Part shown: one piece after another, positions 1 to 12,900 of the stretch
Position numbering within the stretch: the first letter of the stretch is position 1
How the letters are laid out: every line of letters starts with the position of its first letter
Assembly (NCBI GenBank): GCA_031763025.1
Contig: JASSKH010000005.1
Span: forward strand, 11,612,528-11,676,527
Source of the DNA: Macrocystis pyrifera
Taxonomy: Eukaryota > Sar > Phaeophyceae > Laminariales > Laminariaceae
Length of the DNA: 64,000 nt
Direction: 5' to 3'
Notes under the pieces: model-generated
Database searches by the model: none
Told to the model about the DNA's origin: nothing
Seen by the model: only the letters and a program-made list of their open reading frames with translations
Translations under genes and position numbers: made by a program

Positions 1-2320
1 TATTTGCAAACTGGGTACTACGTGTGATACTTCTATGTGGCATCTGCCAAATATTGTGGTGGTACCGCTCGCCTCCTTTCCTCGCTCCGATTGTTCGCGA
101 TATAGTCTGTTAATAGCCTCACGTCGTCCACCTCGAACACCAATCAATGAATGGAGAGGTTCCCGTGGATCCCTCAATGATTCGGGACCTTCCAAGGCAG
201 TCCCACTATGACTTTGGCGTGCCTGAATTCGGAAAATAAACTATTAACTCTATTACTTCCAGTGCGAAATACAGAAATTGGAAATATATATATTTTAGCA
301 ATGTGTTTGGATCAGATTGCATTCTCGGATCGGAAATTAAAATTGTATTGCAAACTCCCTGCTTCTCTCCCCCCTGCGAAGTACAGTAAAAATAAGTGGA
401 AAGCCGGGCGTTGATCCGAAAAACAAATTATTGCTGGATAGTTTACTCAAAATAATGTAACTTGTTATCGAAGGATTGTACAAAGAAACGTAGAAGTACA
501 CACTGTCGGTCGAAAACAGCTATCGACCGGGGCTACAGTTTGCAAACTTGTTGAACTTGTCTGATTGTTTTTGTTTTTGACAGTTACCGTGTTTAAATCA
601 CGGACCCAGAATCCACGAGAGAACTCCGACGGGTTTCTGGCACGTTACGGGGTCAAACCAGACAGTCACGTGCCAGGTACGAAGAAGGGAATCGTCCATC
701 ACCACCCCCGCACCCAACCCCTTCGGTTCACTCTTCTGTTTATCATCTCCAAGCTCTTTCCACAGCAGCAGCACAGTTACCCTACTGTAATGATCTTCCC
801 GCACGGGTTACGCTGGAGCAGCAGCTGCAGCAGCAGCAGAGTAGCGGCACGGCGGTGCGCGGTCGTCGCGATCTAATTACCAAGCATCCAAGTTAGGCTC
901 CGCACGTGCTTGGAGCGCAATACCCGGGCGCGGTAGCGCCAACAGAGACTGTGTACCGTGTTGTACCGGATGTACTGCGGTACTGGAGGATACAAGGCGC
1001 GCCATTCTCAGCAGCAACTTATACTCGAAATAAACGGGAAGAAGCCGCTCGCCTCATGCCGTATTGATACTGCTTCATGAAGAATACAGTTGGTGGTGCT
1101 ACTAAACCCGCTGCTGCTTCTGCTGCATGCTGCATGTCGCTGTTGCTGCTGCTACCTGCTGCAGCTACCTGCTGCATCTACTGTTCTTCTAGCTTGTGCG
1201 TACAATGCTCATGCTTGCCGATAACAAGCAACAGCGCCAGCGGCACTGCTGTTGCTGTTGTTGATATATCTCTCCCTCTTGTGCGCTACATATATATATG
1301 TGATGCGGGGGGGGTTGTGCCCTATTTCCCCCCATTAGGATCTGATGTAGGTTCGTCACAAAAAGCCGGACCTTCCTTTTTGACAAGCACGAATGAAATT
1401 TCCAATACAATATGCATCCATTTTGTCTCCTCTAATTCAGAAAATAAACAGTTTTTCCCCGCGCGACTCGAACTAGAAAAATGCGTTGTATTTTCGTGTT
1501 ATTTTCGCGTTTGTCCAGTGGCTTTTTTTTTACAAGCTGGGTTATGCCAGACAACATTACTTTTTGTCTATCATCTGCCCCCTTTCCCTGTCAACTTTAT
1601 GCAGCAACTAAAATCGGGCTCTGAGGCCTGTTTCCTCCCTGAGCTGCCTGTTCTATTAATAGCCAGTTGTGTACTTGAGCTATGCTCGAAGTCAACATCA
1701 AGGCCACGCTGGCAGCCAAGCGTCTTCGCGTTCCCGGATTTTGTGGTGACTCTAATATTAAGATGTTTTTATCCGAACAGAAAAAACTCATCGCCAGTGT
1801 AACACTCTGCGTTAGAACTTCGGCTGGTTCGTGCTTACCCGAGAGCGACCGTGACTTGAAAGAAGTTCATCATAGCAGTTTGTGTTTCGCTCTACTAGAT
1901 TGATCTCCCGCAGGCTCTCAACAGAGCCCTAAACTTCGAGTAAGAGGTGCTGCAGTAGTCGAAATTGGTCGAAATTTGGGATGATCAAAATCAGACCCGA
2001 AACAACACCCAACTGAACGTTGCACTTCACTTGCGGGCAGCTACAGCTCATCACAGGAAACTAAAGCCCGCGCAATTGAGGGATGTTTCTGATGGGGTGC
2101 GTGAGGGCGTGTCGGGTACGTCAGACGGCGGTCGTAGGCAGCAAGAAACGACTCACGAGATATTTTTGTCTGTTCGAAGTTGGGAGCAAGTAGCACGAAA
2201 AGCTCGCAGCAACGCTTAAACGTGTTATTTCACGCAAGGGAGTATGACACAATGGCCACATCACCGATGAAGAAATGGCCGCCACTAAGCGATTGCTGTT
2301 CTGCAGGCCGATGGTATATA
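1..2320. other. No gene seen; AT-rich then CTG/CAG-rich sequence
   Basis: No ORF here has recognisable protein features. There are short triplet tracts of CAG/CTG type around 810-845 and 1105-1185, and a short TA-rich tract near 1288. The longest open frame, 1077-1802, reads through the CTG tracts and gives Ala/Leu/Cys-rich peptide of low credibility. The promoter and first exon of the kinase-LRR gene may lie here, but I cannot identify them. Confidence 0.5.
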
Positions 2321-2324
2321 ACTT

Positions 2325-3345
2325 ATTTCTTATATCTCACTCTCTGAGCGTGCTCGGTTGGTACATCCCTGGCCTCTCAGAGCTCCCACCTGGAAATCGC
2401 TACCTTTTATTTCTTGCCGGACCTTTCCAGCGGGTCTGTGTTTTCTCCATTGCTCTCCGTACTTTCAGTCCTTCTTTCTTTTTTTCTTCTTTCGTTTCGT
2501 GTGCATGCGTGTACTCCGAGCACGCCGGCGCGGGCGAACCCGGCACCGTCGCGGGTGTCAGCGGGTGCTGGTGGATAGAGGGGGAGTTGCAAGGAGCGTG
2601 GTCGCCGGTTTCGTGGCTAGGCGTCGCGTGTGCCTCGAGACACGAGGGATGCATCTATAGGCGCTGTCTGGCCTCCATTTGTGATTTTTGACAGAGTACG
2701 TACGAGTATTTAAGGGTCGTTCGGGTTTGTAAGATAATATTCAAGCGCTGCTTATTTTTGCCACCGGGCTGAAAAACAAACCAGTCTGAGCACCAACATT
2801 GTCGAGCTGGCGAACAAGGTCCACGGTGAGCACCGGGCTCCACGCGAGGCGGGCGACGGGGCTCACTGTAAAAGGGAGGGAGGAAAGCTTTATCCGGACC
2901 GAATCGGTGGCGAGATGGTCGCGAGAAGGGCCGGCGGCGTACGAGGCTGAGAGAGAAGCTCTGTTGTTTGATTTTTTCTTTTTTTGCTCTTTTTTTTTCT
3001 TTTTGACCGGTGTAAGGTGTTCCAATCAGGTAGTGAAATGTTACACGAAAGGGAGCGGGATTTTTTTCTTTCAGAAATGTTCGGTTTCATTTTCATTGTT
3101 TTTTGCTGTGTTGCTGTGCCGTGCTGTGCTTTTATCTTGCGTACATACGAGTACAGACACAGAGCATATCGAACGAAGAAAATAAGTGCCCTACCTAGGG
3201 TATGTACGTACGTACGACATGTGGTCGAGCGTAGCGGAAAACCGCCCGCGACGCGAAGCGCATGCGGCGTACAAGCTTGTTTTCTCCTGAAGCATGGCGG
3301 CGGGACTCTTGGCATTATCAAGTCTCCAGTTTGCAACTACAGCAG
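2325..3345 (+). repeat. Dispersed 1-kb repeat family R1, copy 1
   Basis: This block is repeated in inverted orientation at about 8195-9165 and partly, in direct orientation, at about 47970-48540. Shared landmarks are a start with CACTCTCTGAGCGTGCT, the GTCAGCGGGTGCTGGT stretch, CTGTCTGGCCTCC, and the end GAAGCATGGC. All three copies encode similar Arg-rich peptides in the same frame, but frames are interrupted and match no family I know. TG/CA ends or target duplications were not found, so class (LTR-like or other) is undetermined. Confidence 0.7.
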
Positions 3346-3794
3346 TCATGAAAAAAGCAATATTCAGTCATGGACCTCTGCCTGCTTCGCATAACTTAAT
3401 GTACTTTTCCTTCCTGAGCGAAGCGCCTTGTATCTCTTACGAAGTCGTCGTCGAAGATGCTGCGGGCGGAAAAAATACGTTCCCATGACGGGCAGTAAGT
3501 TGTTCGGCCCAAACAAGAGCATAACAACAAGGGCTAAAAATCTCATGATTCTCGTATAATTGCGTCAACTATTTTACATTTACGAAGTACGGATCTTGGT
3601 TGCAAATCCCTTACCGTGATTCCAAGTCGTATGTATACGTCGCCGAAACGCCTACGCACGGGTACTTGACGACGCATTCCTGAGGGTGCCAGCATCCCCT
3701 TAATGGCATATATAAGTACTCTCTGTAACACGTCCTAAAAAACTAGAAACACGCATGTATATCTCCTTCGATTTGCAACATTGAACGCACGCAG
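3346..3794. other. No gene seen
   Basis: Unassigned sequence between repeat R1 and the first predicted exon. It ends in a good splice acceptor (GCACGCAG at 3787-3794). Confidence 0.4.
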
Positions 3795-3991
3795 GTCTTG
3801 GGCATACCGCTGCTGGCGGGAATCAGGCAGCAGCTTGCCCACATGCAGGCCGAAAACGCATCTTCTAAAGCGCGAGATGCTCAATACGTAGCGAAGCTAG
3901 TTGGAGAGGAGATTCAAAAAGCGATGATGACTGTTAACAGGAACGGAGTCACCATCGAGGCAGCGCTGGTTTCGGCGTGCGAGCAGGAAAG
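3795..3991 (+). CDS. Candidate N-terminal helical exon of the kinase-LRR gene
   Basis: The exon is bounded by GCACGCAG before it and GGTGAGAC at its 3' side. It is open in one frame, with helix-forming content such as IRQQLAHMQAENASSKARDA and LVGEEIQKAMM, probably amphipathic helix or a short coiled coil. It ends in phase 2 (AG of an Arg codon). No acceptor that both restores this phase and leads into the frame of the next exon was found, so an unseen exon or a further lesion may lie between. No domain family was recognised. Confidence 0.45.
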
Positions 3992-6900
3992 GTGAGACAC
4001 GAATAAATACAGAAGGGGGGATGGATGTTTTTAGCTCTAGGCGTCAAATTCGTTCGGTGCGATTCGGTTAAAGATTGCGGAGCTTACAAACGTCGAGGAG
4101 TCCGAATCAGGCTTCGAAGTAGACTCGATTGGGATCCTCGAATCAAACGCACGATACATATGGTAGGGGGTGAAGTGATAAAGCGTGATATGCGCCTTGA
4201 TCCTGCGTACAGCCAAGAAGGCTCTAAGGGTAGTCGGCAACCTTGTAACAGTAAAAAGTAGTTAACGGTACTAGGCTGAGCCCCTTTGCTTGAGTTTGCG
4301 TGTATACCGTAAACATTTATTTGATTGCATCAGAAGCGTCGGGATCAAAGCCAGGCTATACTGCACCAGGTTTTGAGCCATGTATACATAGTAGTATCAT
4401 ATGTGCCGAAGAAGACGAAAAACGTTGGCGCGGCTATTGATAGATCCGGTCGGCCGTTTACCATCACCGTGTTCACGGCAGTAGTGGTAGGAACGCACGT
4501 GGTACATATCATACTAACATATAGTAACTAGGAACACCGAGCGATCTTTTAAGAGGGTTTTACCTAGGATGAGTGCACGGCTCGCCCGAGAGAGGATATA
4601 GAGCACTGCAAGCAACAGAGTCTTCGGCATAGGCTTGTTGACGCCGATGCTCGTTGTGCTTGCTAGGACAAACAAAGGTCCATATCGACGACGAGATCTG
4701 ATCAAAATGATGGCCCCTCGAATTTGGGGCGGAGCGGTTGGCTCTAACGCCTAGTACACAAATACTCCTACATCCAATATCATTGGGGCAATATGGTGCC
4801 TCTGGGTCACCTTGCCCACTTGATACTATCGGAGCAGGCAAGTTGTATACACCTACGAGTATCGTATACCAGTGTCTTTATACCTATACCAATTCTAGTA
4901 AGATCACAGCGATTGGTTCGCTCACTGAAGAGGACGCTTTACCGATCAAGTGATACTTCGGCCTGCATGGCTTTTTGAGGTCGTTTTCGCAATACCACGA
5001 TATATTAAACGATACCAGATACGTATACATACGTATGATATGTATACCTCGCGCCTGGTAAAAAATATCAGTAAGACAAATATCATTACCTGGATGTTCT
5101 CGTGCTTATCCACAACAAACCTCAGGGCTCCTCCAGCAGAAATGGGAAGAGGAGGAAGTAGAGAAGGAGGAGGCCACACTGTTCAGAAGGACACGGCACG
5201 CGAGGGCGAAGGGGCGCGTGCCCCGTCGCAGAAGTTTGGCTCGATGATAGTGATGCCGGCAGGGTATGTTTCGAAGATCTAGTCGTGCAGGAAGATGACG
5301 AGGTCCTGGGGGAGGGGACTTTCGGGACTGTGCTGCCGGGCACCTATGCCGGCGAAGACGTCGCCATCAAGAGGGCCAGGGATTTCGGAGGGTCAGCGCG
5401 AGTCAAAGAGATGTTCAGGTGCGGTTACATGGCTCTTGTTAGTCTATGTAGTTGGGGGCGGGGACGAGGAGAGGGGAGGAGGGTGGGTCGTTTTTGTCGA
5501 GGTCGTGCCTCAAGTTCGACACTGTCGACTGTTTGTACCCGTGGCACAGTCCGATCCGTTGTTCTAAGTTTTGTGTAGTTTTGTGATGTTGTATTGATTA
5601 AAACTGGTACAATCAAACAACAGCGCGGAGAGTAGACTCGTCGAACACGGACACGACGGTCGCCACTACTTCTGTACAAATACTCGAAATCAAAACATCA
5701 CGAGCCCAGCGAACGGTGCTGTGGCAACGTATAGGAAGAGTCAAAGCACATGACACCGTCACAATCGTAGACAAGCCCTGCGTCGTATGTTCGTGGGTCA
5801 TTTACTCTACCCCACCCCGGCACCTGGGGCCCTAATGCAACGAAACGCAACGCAATCCAACCCAACCCAACCCAACCCAACCAAAGATGTTGTGGAACGT
5901 TTCCTACACCAACCCCAATGCCGATGCAGAGAGGCAAATCGGGCGAAGTAAGAGCCGCTGTATCTAAACTACGCAGGGCTGGTTTCCCTTACCCCCCCGG
6001 ACACAAGGGCCCTAAGCGGTCGGGGTCTCAGCCGCGTTCACGAAAGATCCTGCGCCCTCGATCGAACCAACGTCGTTTGCACCAACCGGTGAAAGTCGGC
6101 TTGGCGCTCCCGACCGAAACCGAAATTGCGCTCACGGGCGAAACCGCGCTTGCCGGCGGAACCGCTCTCGCGGATGAACCTGCGCTTGCGGGCAGTCCCA
6201 CCGTGCCGTTGGCGCTGTTTGTCAAACCAATGCTCGCGCTAGCGGGAGACCCCACCGTGCTGTATGCCCTGTTTAGCGAACAAACGTCGTACTTGCGCTC
6301 CGGTACGTGGATGACGTGCGCACGCGCGATCTGTTTTGACGATGGGAGTCCAGGGTACCGGTTTGCGACGACTCCTGAAAGACCCGCAGAAGCAAAGTTT
6401 AGAAGCCAGGAGACGGGCAGTCAAGTAGAAACCATCAGGATCGTACGAGGATTTATAAAAAGAACTACATGCGAAGGCCACTATTACGGGGGACCATAGT
6501 TAACAGGACCAAATACTGTTAGTAAAAATGGGTAAATATATAGGTTTTTATGTATACCATAGGTCCTATTAACTATGGACCCCCGTAATAGTACAGCAGG
6601 AAGCATCGGAACGTGGCGTAGCAGCGGTCTTACCACTAGTACAACAGAAACCATCGGAACGTCGGTGGATTAGTGGGCGAAATGGGGATGTGGGTGGTTT
6701 GGGTGGGTAGATCGGTTGGGTGTTCGCCACATAGTGCTGCAGCATGGGCTTGTGGTAAGCAAACACAACCCAAAGCATGAGTAAGCACCGGACCTTCAGT
6801 GGTGTGGGTATATACGTATGCCGGCCCCGCTGGCATGACAGCTGTGGTACCGCTGGCACAGCTGTAAACATCGGAAAGTCGGTCGATCCGTCGGCGGATT

Positions 6901-9900
6901 AGTTTAATATAAAATGTGTTGGGGATGTGAATGGTTTGGGTGGATAGGTGGGTTGGTTTTTCGTTACATAGCGTTGCAGCATGGGCTTGTGGTCAGCAAA
7001 CACAACCCAGAGCATGAGTAAGCATCGGAACTTCAGTGGTGTGGGTATATACGTATACTGGCCCAGTGAACGTAATAGTGGTCGTACCACTAGTACAACA
7101 GTAAGCATCGGCACGTCGGTGGATTAGTAGGCAGATGGTTCAAACAAAAATGGCTACACATTTCTCTGATTATCATGGCAAGATACCAAAAATGCGACAT
7201 TGAAGTAGATGTGGGTGGTTTGGGTGGAGAGGTAGGTTGGTTTTTTTCGCTACATAGCGTCGCAGCATGGGTAGATGGTCAGCAAACACAACCCGAAGTA
7301 CGGGTAACGGTTATACGAGGCGTTTGACACACCTTCTCGCAACAGTAGCACTCAACAAACACGGCACCAATGCCAATTCCGGCGGGCTCTGCGCACGCAC
7401 ACACGAACGATCGAGTCTCGTGCTGGTGCGGTTATAACTCGTAAAGTTAAAAGCGGTTTTGTGTTTCTAGTTCTACTTAACAATAGTCAACTCTACGAGT
7501 ACACGTAGGCAGACAGTGCCTGTCCACAGCGACGTTCGGGCCGTGTCCATAAGGCATGCTATAGTTGGTGTTGGCAGGCCCACCCTCCTACTCATGAGGG
7601 GACGGAGAAGCAGGAGAAAATCTGCTGTAGATCTCGTACAGCAGTAGTATTAATAGTGGTGGCACCTGCTATAATGGATTTTGTTTTTTGAGTTCTACCT
7701 AACGAAACCCAACTCTGCGAGTACTCGTAGGCATAATGTGCACGTCCACAGCAACGTTCGGGCCGTGTCCCTAAGACTTGCTGCAGGTGGTATTGTCTGG
7801 TGCACGCTCCTGCTGATGAGGGACGGAGAAGCAGGAGAAACTCTGCTGTATATGTCGTACAGCAGTAGTAGTGGCGTGGCACCTCCTGCGAGAAGCTCTC
7901 TTGGATATATATGTCTCCGTATAGATTTTTCGTCTTCAATTTATGCCGAATTTCGAGGTGGAGAACCGGGAAGTACACAAAAAATATTAGTACGTGTACA
8001 AAGGGTTTACAGGTTGACCGACAAGCCGAGAGTACAGCGACGCTGCTCCTGGCTTATTTTGTCCTACTGCTGGTGGTGGTGGTGGTAGTTGTACAGAGTG
8101 TTCTTGGTTTTTCAAGGAAACAAAGCCTCTTCGACCCGAGTCGTACGAGAGTAAGGTGCCTCGTTCATAATGTATCTCTAAGTGTGTATTGATGATGCCA
8201 AGAGTTCCGTTGCCATGCTTCAGGAGAAGAAAGCTCGGACGCCACATACGCTTCGCGTCGCGGGTGGTTCCGCCCGCTACGCTCGCTCACATTTCGTACG
8301 TACGTACATACCCCAGGTAGGGTACTTATTTTCTTCTTTCGATATGCTGTATGTACGAAAGAGAAAGCACAGCACGACGCAGCTGCAGCAACTGCAAAAA
8401 CAATGAAAATGAAACCGACAAATTCGGAAAGAAAAACAATTCCCCGTCCCCGCTCATGCTCTCTGCCTGGTTGGAACATCTTGCAGGGGTCAAAAGAGGA
8501 AAACAATCGAACAGCAGAGCTTCTCTCTCAGCCTCGTACGCCACCCGCCCCGTTCGTGACCACCTCACCACCGATTTGGTCCTGGTATAGCTTTCTTGAC
8601 TCTCTACCACAGTGAGCCCCGTCGCCCGCCTCACGTTAAGCCCGGTGCTCACAGTGACCCGCCAGCTCGACAATGCTGGTGCTCACACTGCGTATCTCTC
8701 TCTGTGAAATTAATCTTGGTCGCAAAAATAAGCATCCGTTGGGTCTTATCTTGCCTCCCGAACGACCCTTATAGGCTCGTACCTGGTACGTTCTCTACGC
8801 TATTCCACAGATGGAGGCCAGACAGAGCCCTTTCAAACTTCCCTCCTGTCTAGTGGCACACGCGGCGCCTAGCCACGAGTACGGCGACCGCGCTCCTTGT
8901 AACCCCCCCCCTCTACCAACCAGCACCCGCTGACACCCGCGACGGCACCGGGCTCGCCCACGGTGCCGCCGTGTTCCGAGTACACGCACGAACGCGAAAC
9001 GAAAGAAGACAAAAGGAAACAAGAACCGAAAGTGCCAAAAAAATGGAGAAAACAACGAACCGCTGGAAAGATCTCGCAAGTAATCGAAGGAGGCGTTGTC
9101 TAAGTGGGAGCTCTGATAGGCCAGGGGCGTACCGACCCAGCACGCTCAGAGAGTGACATATCTGTAAGTAGGTCTATGTCACTGCTGTGTCATCGTGCGT
9201 GATTCAACATTTGTTTCGGCCACGTTAGTCGACAGCGCTCAACGCACAAGGCACCAATACCAGTCCCGGTGGGTTCTGTGCACGCACACACACAAACGGA
9301 AGCTTCTCGTGCTGGTGCGGTTGTACGTCGTAAACTATCAAACGGTTTTACTAGTTTTTTTAGTCCTACTTAACAAACGCCAACTCTACGAGTACTCGTA
9401 AGTAGACAGTGCCTGTCCACAGGAACGATCCGGCCGTGCCCCTACGATATGCTGCAGATGGCGTTGTCAGGCCCACCCTCCAACTAATGAAGGGACGAAG
9501 AAGAAGGAGAAGATCTGCTGTAGATGTCGTACAGCACCAGTGGTGGTAGCACCTGTCATAGCGGTTTTTGGTTTTGAATTATACCTAACGAAAGCAAACT
9601 CTACGAGTACTGGCAAGCAGAACGTGCCCGTCCACGACATCGTTCAGGCCGTGTCTCTGAGACATGCAGCAGGTGGTTTTGTCAGGCCCACCGTCCTACT
9701 GACGAGGGGACGGAGAAGCAAGAGAAGATCTGCTGTAGATGTCGTACAGCAGTAGTAGTAGTAGCACCTGCTACGAGATGCTCTCTTGGATATCAGCGCA
9801 ACATTGCTGTATGTCCCTCGTAACAATTGTTGAGTTACGCTATTCGGGGAACGGTAATACGGGGCGTTTAGCAAACCTTCTCGCAGCAGCAGCCTCCTTC

Positions 9901-12900
9901 TGACCCCTTCTGCGCGCGGCGTGCTTCCGAGAGGAACTTTGTGTTTGTGTGACCGTAACTCTTTGTGCGCGCGCTTCCATGCTTGCGAGTCTTTCCGTTC
10001 GAGCAGCAATTGCTCTGGGACCTTCCACGGCATCAAGAACTTCCGAGGTGCTGCTCATGTTGCCTGTTTGATAAGTACTACTTCGATTTAATTTGGATCA
10101 GGAAACGATCCTGCCACAAAGGACCACCGAATTTATCGTAAACCCCAGGGGGTCAACACCTTGCAGCCAGAAGCGACCTTGCACGGCCGTTTGCGGGCGG
10201 CGGGCAAATACCTCATTAGCCCTGTTAGCTAATGCCGCTGAGCAAGCCATGCTTCTACAAGAAGATCCCACTTTTGTTACCACCGATGCGCTGTAGCCAC
10301 CTAGCGAATATTTCGCTACTCGTACAAGCGATTGTCTACAAGTGATTGTCCCGCGGGCGGTCCTGGGTCGCGTAGCTCCTGGCGCAGGACTTTGTTGAAT
10401 CAGAACGTTGTCCCACACTGCTTGTATGTGTATCCGCTATCGATTCGCGCGGTACACACGTCAACGTCCGGGCCGTTTTTTTTTTTTTTTTTTCGAGGAT
10501 TGAAGTTTCCTTTTGAGGGGGGGATAAGACAGTCTAGTTTCGAGTTTCCACTATATAACCCCCAGGTAAACCTAGGGAATACAGTAGTATTTACAGCAGA
10601 TCGCTGTTCCTCAATATTTGGTAAATGTGTAGATACTTCCACCAGACTTTCACTTGACTTCCAAAACTTGCATTCAGCTTCGAAAATAGAAGCTTTGGAA
10701 GTCAAAATGGAAGTTGATTGAAAGTCAAAAAGGATGTTTTGGAAGTCAAATGCAAGTAGTTGGAAGTGGATTAGAACTAGATGGATTTCCACTTCGAAAG
10801 ATACAAGCCAGTGGAGATTTCCAAAGTGCAAGCAAAGTGGAAGCAAAGTGGAAGCTTCCAGGGCCATGCCCGATGGAAGCTTCGTCTAGCTTCCACTAAG
10901 CTTCCATACGTTCATATATTTCCATCTACTTCCATCCACTTCCACCTCCTTCTACCTATCTCCACCCACTTCCAACCACTTCCATTCGACATCAAAAACT
11001 TCGGAGCTTCCAAAATTTCCACTTGACTTCTAGAACTTCAATTTGACTTGGACCTCAGAGAAAACCTCCATCGGCGTCCGCAGAAGCTTTTAGCCCCCTC
11101 CCATACTCCACCCGGACCTGATCCCACCCAAATGTGACCCCCTCTGACACCCTGATCCCATCCGCAAGGTGCAGGAATATAATATACCCTCCGCAGCAAC
11201 GGCTGGAGGCTACGAGGGCAAAGCGCGAACCGTAAACGGTCAGAAATCGTCGGATGAGAGTGAACGGAAGTTTTCGCGGACGTAGATGGAGGCTTTCGTA
11301 AAAATAAAAGCCAAATGGAGGTACTGGAAGCTTATTGGAAAGGAATGGTTGTGGGTAGAGGTAATTTATGGAAAATATTGGAGGGCATAAGAGTGAATGG
11401 AAGTTTCTGCAGACGTAGATGGAAGATTCCGCAAAAGTAAGATGAAAAAAGAAAGAACTGGAAGCTCATTGAAAGGAATGGAAGTAGGTGGAAGTAGGTG
11501 AGTCACGCCAGGGTAAAGGAGTGGATGGAAGCTTCTATGGACGTACATGGAAGTTAACGCAGGGATGCATGGAAGTTTATCGTTCATTGAGTTCCATTAT
11601 ACTTACATGGACGCTTCCCTTTGGACGCTTCCACTCGACTTGAAATTCACTTCCATTCAACTTCCACAACTTCTGTTTGACTTATATAGGAGTTTTGGAT
11701 GTTGAATGTAAGTCAAACAGAAGTTTTGGAAGTCGAACTGAAATCGAGCGGAAGCTTCCACCCATTTACCAAACAATGAGGTGGACGCAGCAGATCGAAC
11801 AGATGATCTACACCTATACCTTCGATTGTAAGCGATAGTCTACTGTATCTGTTGACGTAACTGTTTCGGTTCAAGAGGATGCGTGAAAACACTTAATAAC
11901 ATGTCTAAATACGAGTGCTTACTATTAAATTGGTATGCATTTTTCACAAAATGTTTGTTTCCTTTTTTTCGAAAGCCCCGAAGACCATGGGGCTCCTCGC
12001 TGTATGGTAGTCATACGGTATTAAATACTAGTCCGATGGGAGTCCCAGCAACGCTGCAAGTAACTACAGTCACTGTGGAAGCAAATAGAACCTACCTGGT
12101 AAATTGAAGCTAGTTCGATACAGATAGGAGCGCATACTTGCAGCAGAATTTGTTACTACAACACAACCGATCACTTCACAGTAATTTTCTCTCGTGTGCT
12201 TGTTACGTTGCTCTGGTTTCGTCGAGGACCAAGCGCCAATCAAAACACGCCCAATTGTACGGTAGTAGATCGTTTTGACACCGCCGTGCCATCAGTCATC
12301 ATGCTCCTCCCCGCTTGGGTGTAGTTTAAATTTTATTATTTAGTTTGTTTTTGGCCTGTTTCGTTGTCCTTGCTTCCGAAACCATATACCTAACGTGAGC
12401 GAGCTCACCGAGGTGTGTGCTTTGTACTTGCACGCCAGGTGAACAAATAATATAGAGGGATGCTTGTTCAACCCCACCACCGTAGGCTAGCTCCTAGTAA
12501 CAGCACTCCAACCATCCTTCCTTTGTTGTCCTTTTTTCCGAGCAAGGCGAGAGGTGGAGATTCAGTACGCCATGCCCCACCCGAACATTGTTGAGGTAAT
12601 CGCTTTCGACCTGGGCGACAGGGAAACCCCGCCATGCCTCGTCATGGAGCTAATGGACGAGACCCTCTACGATCTACTGAGTACGGAAAGCATTGTCATG
12701 GGGCCCGTCGACAAAGTCAAAATCGTGCGGGATGTCAGTGAGGTGTGTACTGTATACAAAATGATCGAGTGTATACCGTACATTAATGTGTGTAATGCGT
12801 GCAAATGAGAAGCTTTCGAGCAGCGGCAAACCTACAGTATATGTCGTACCAGCACATAAATAATGTTAACGGGGGCTTTGGGTTTGATGCGCTGTTCCCC

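Noticed and set aside
1077-1802. 241-codon plus-strand ORF
   Set aside because: It runs through CTG repeats, is rich in Cys/Ser/Leu from repeat composition and has no domain.
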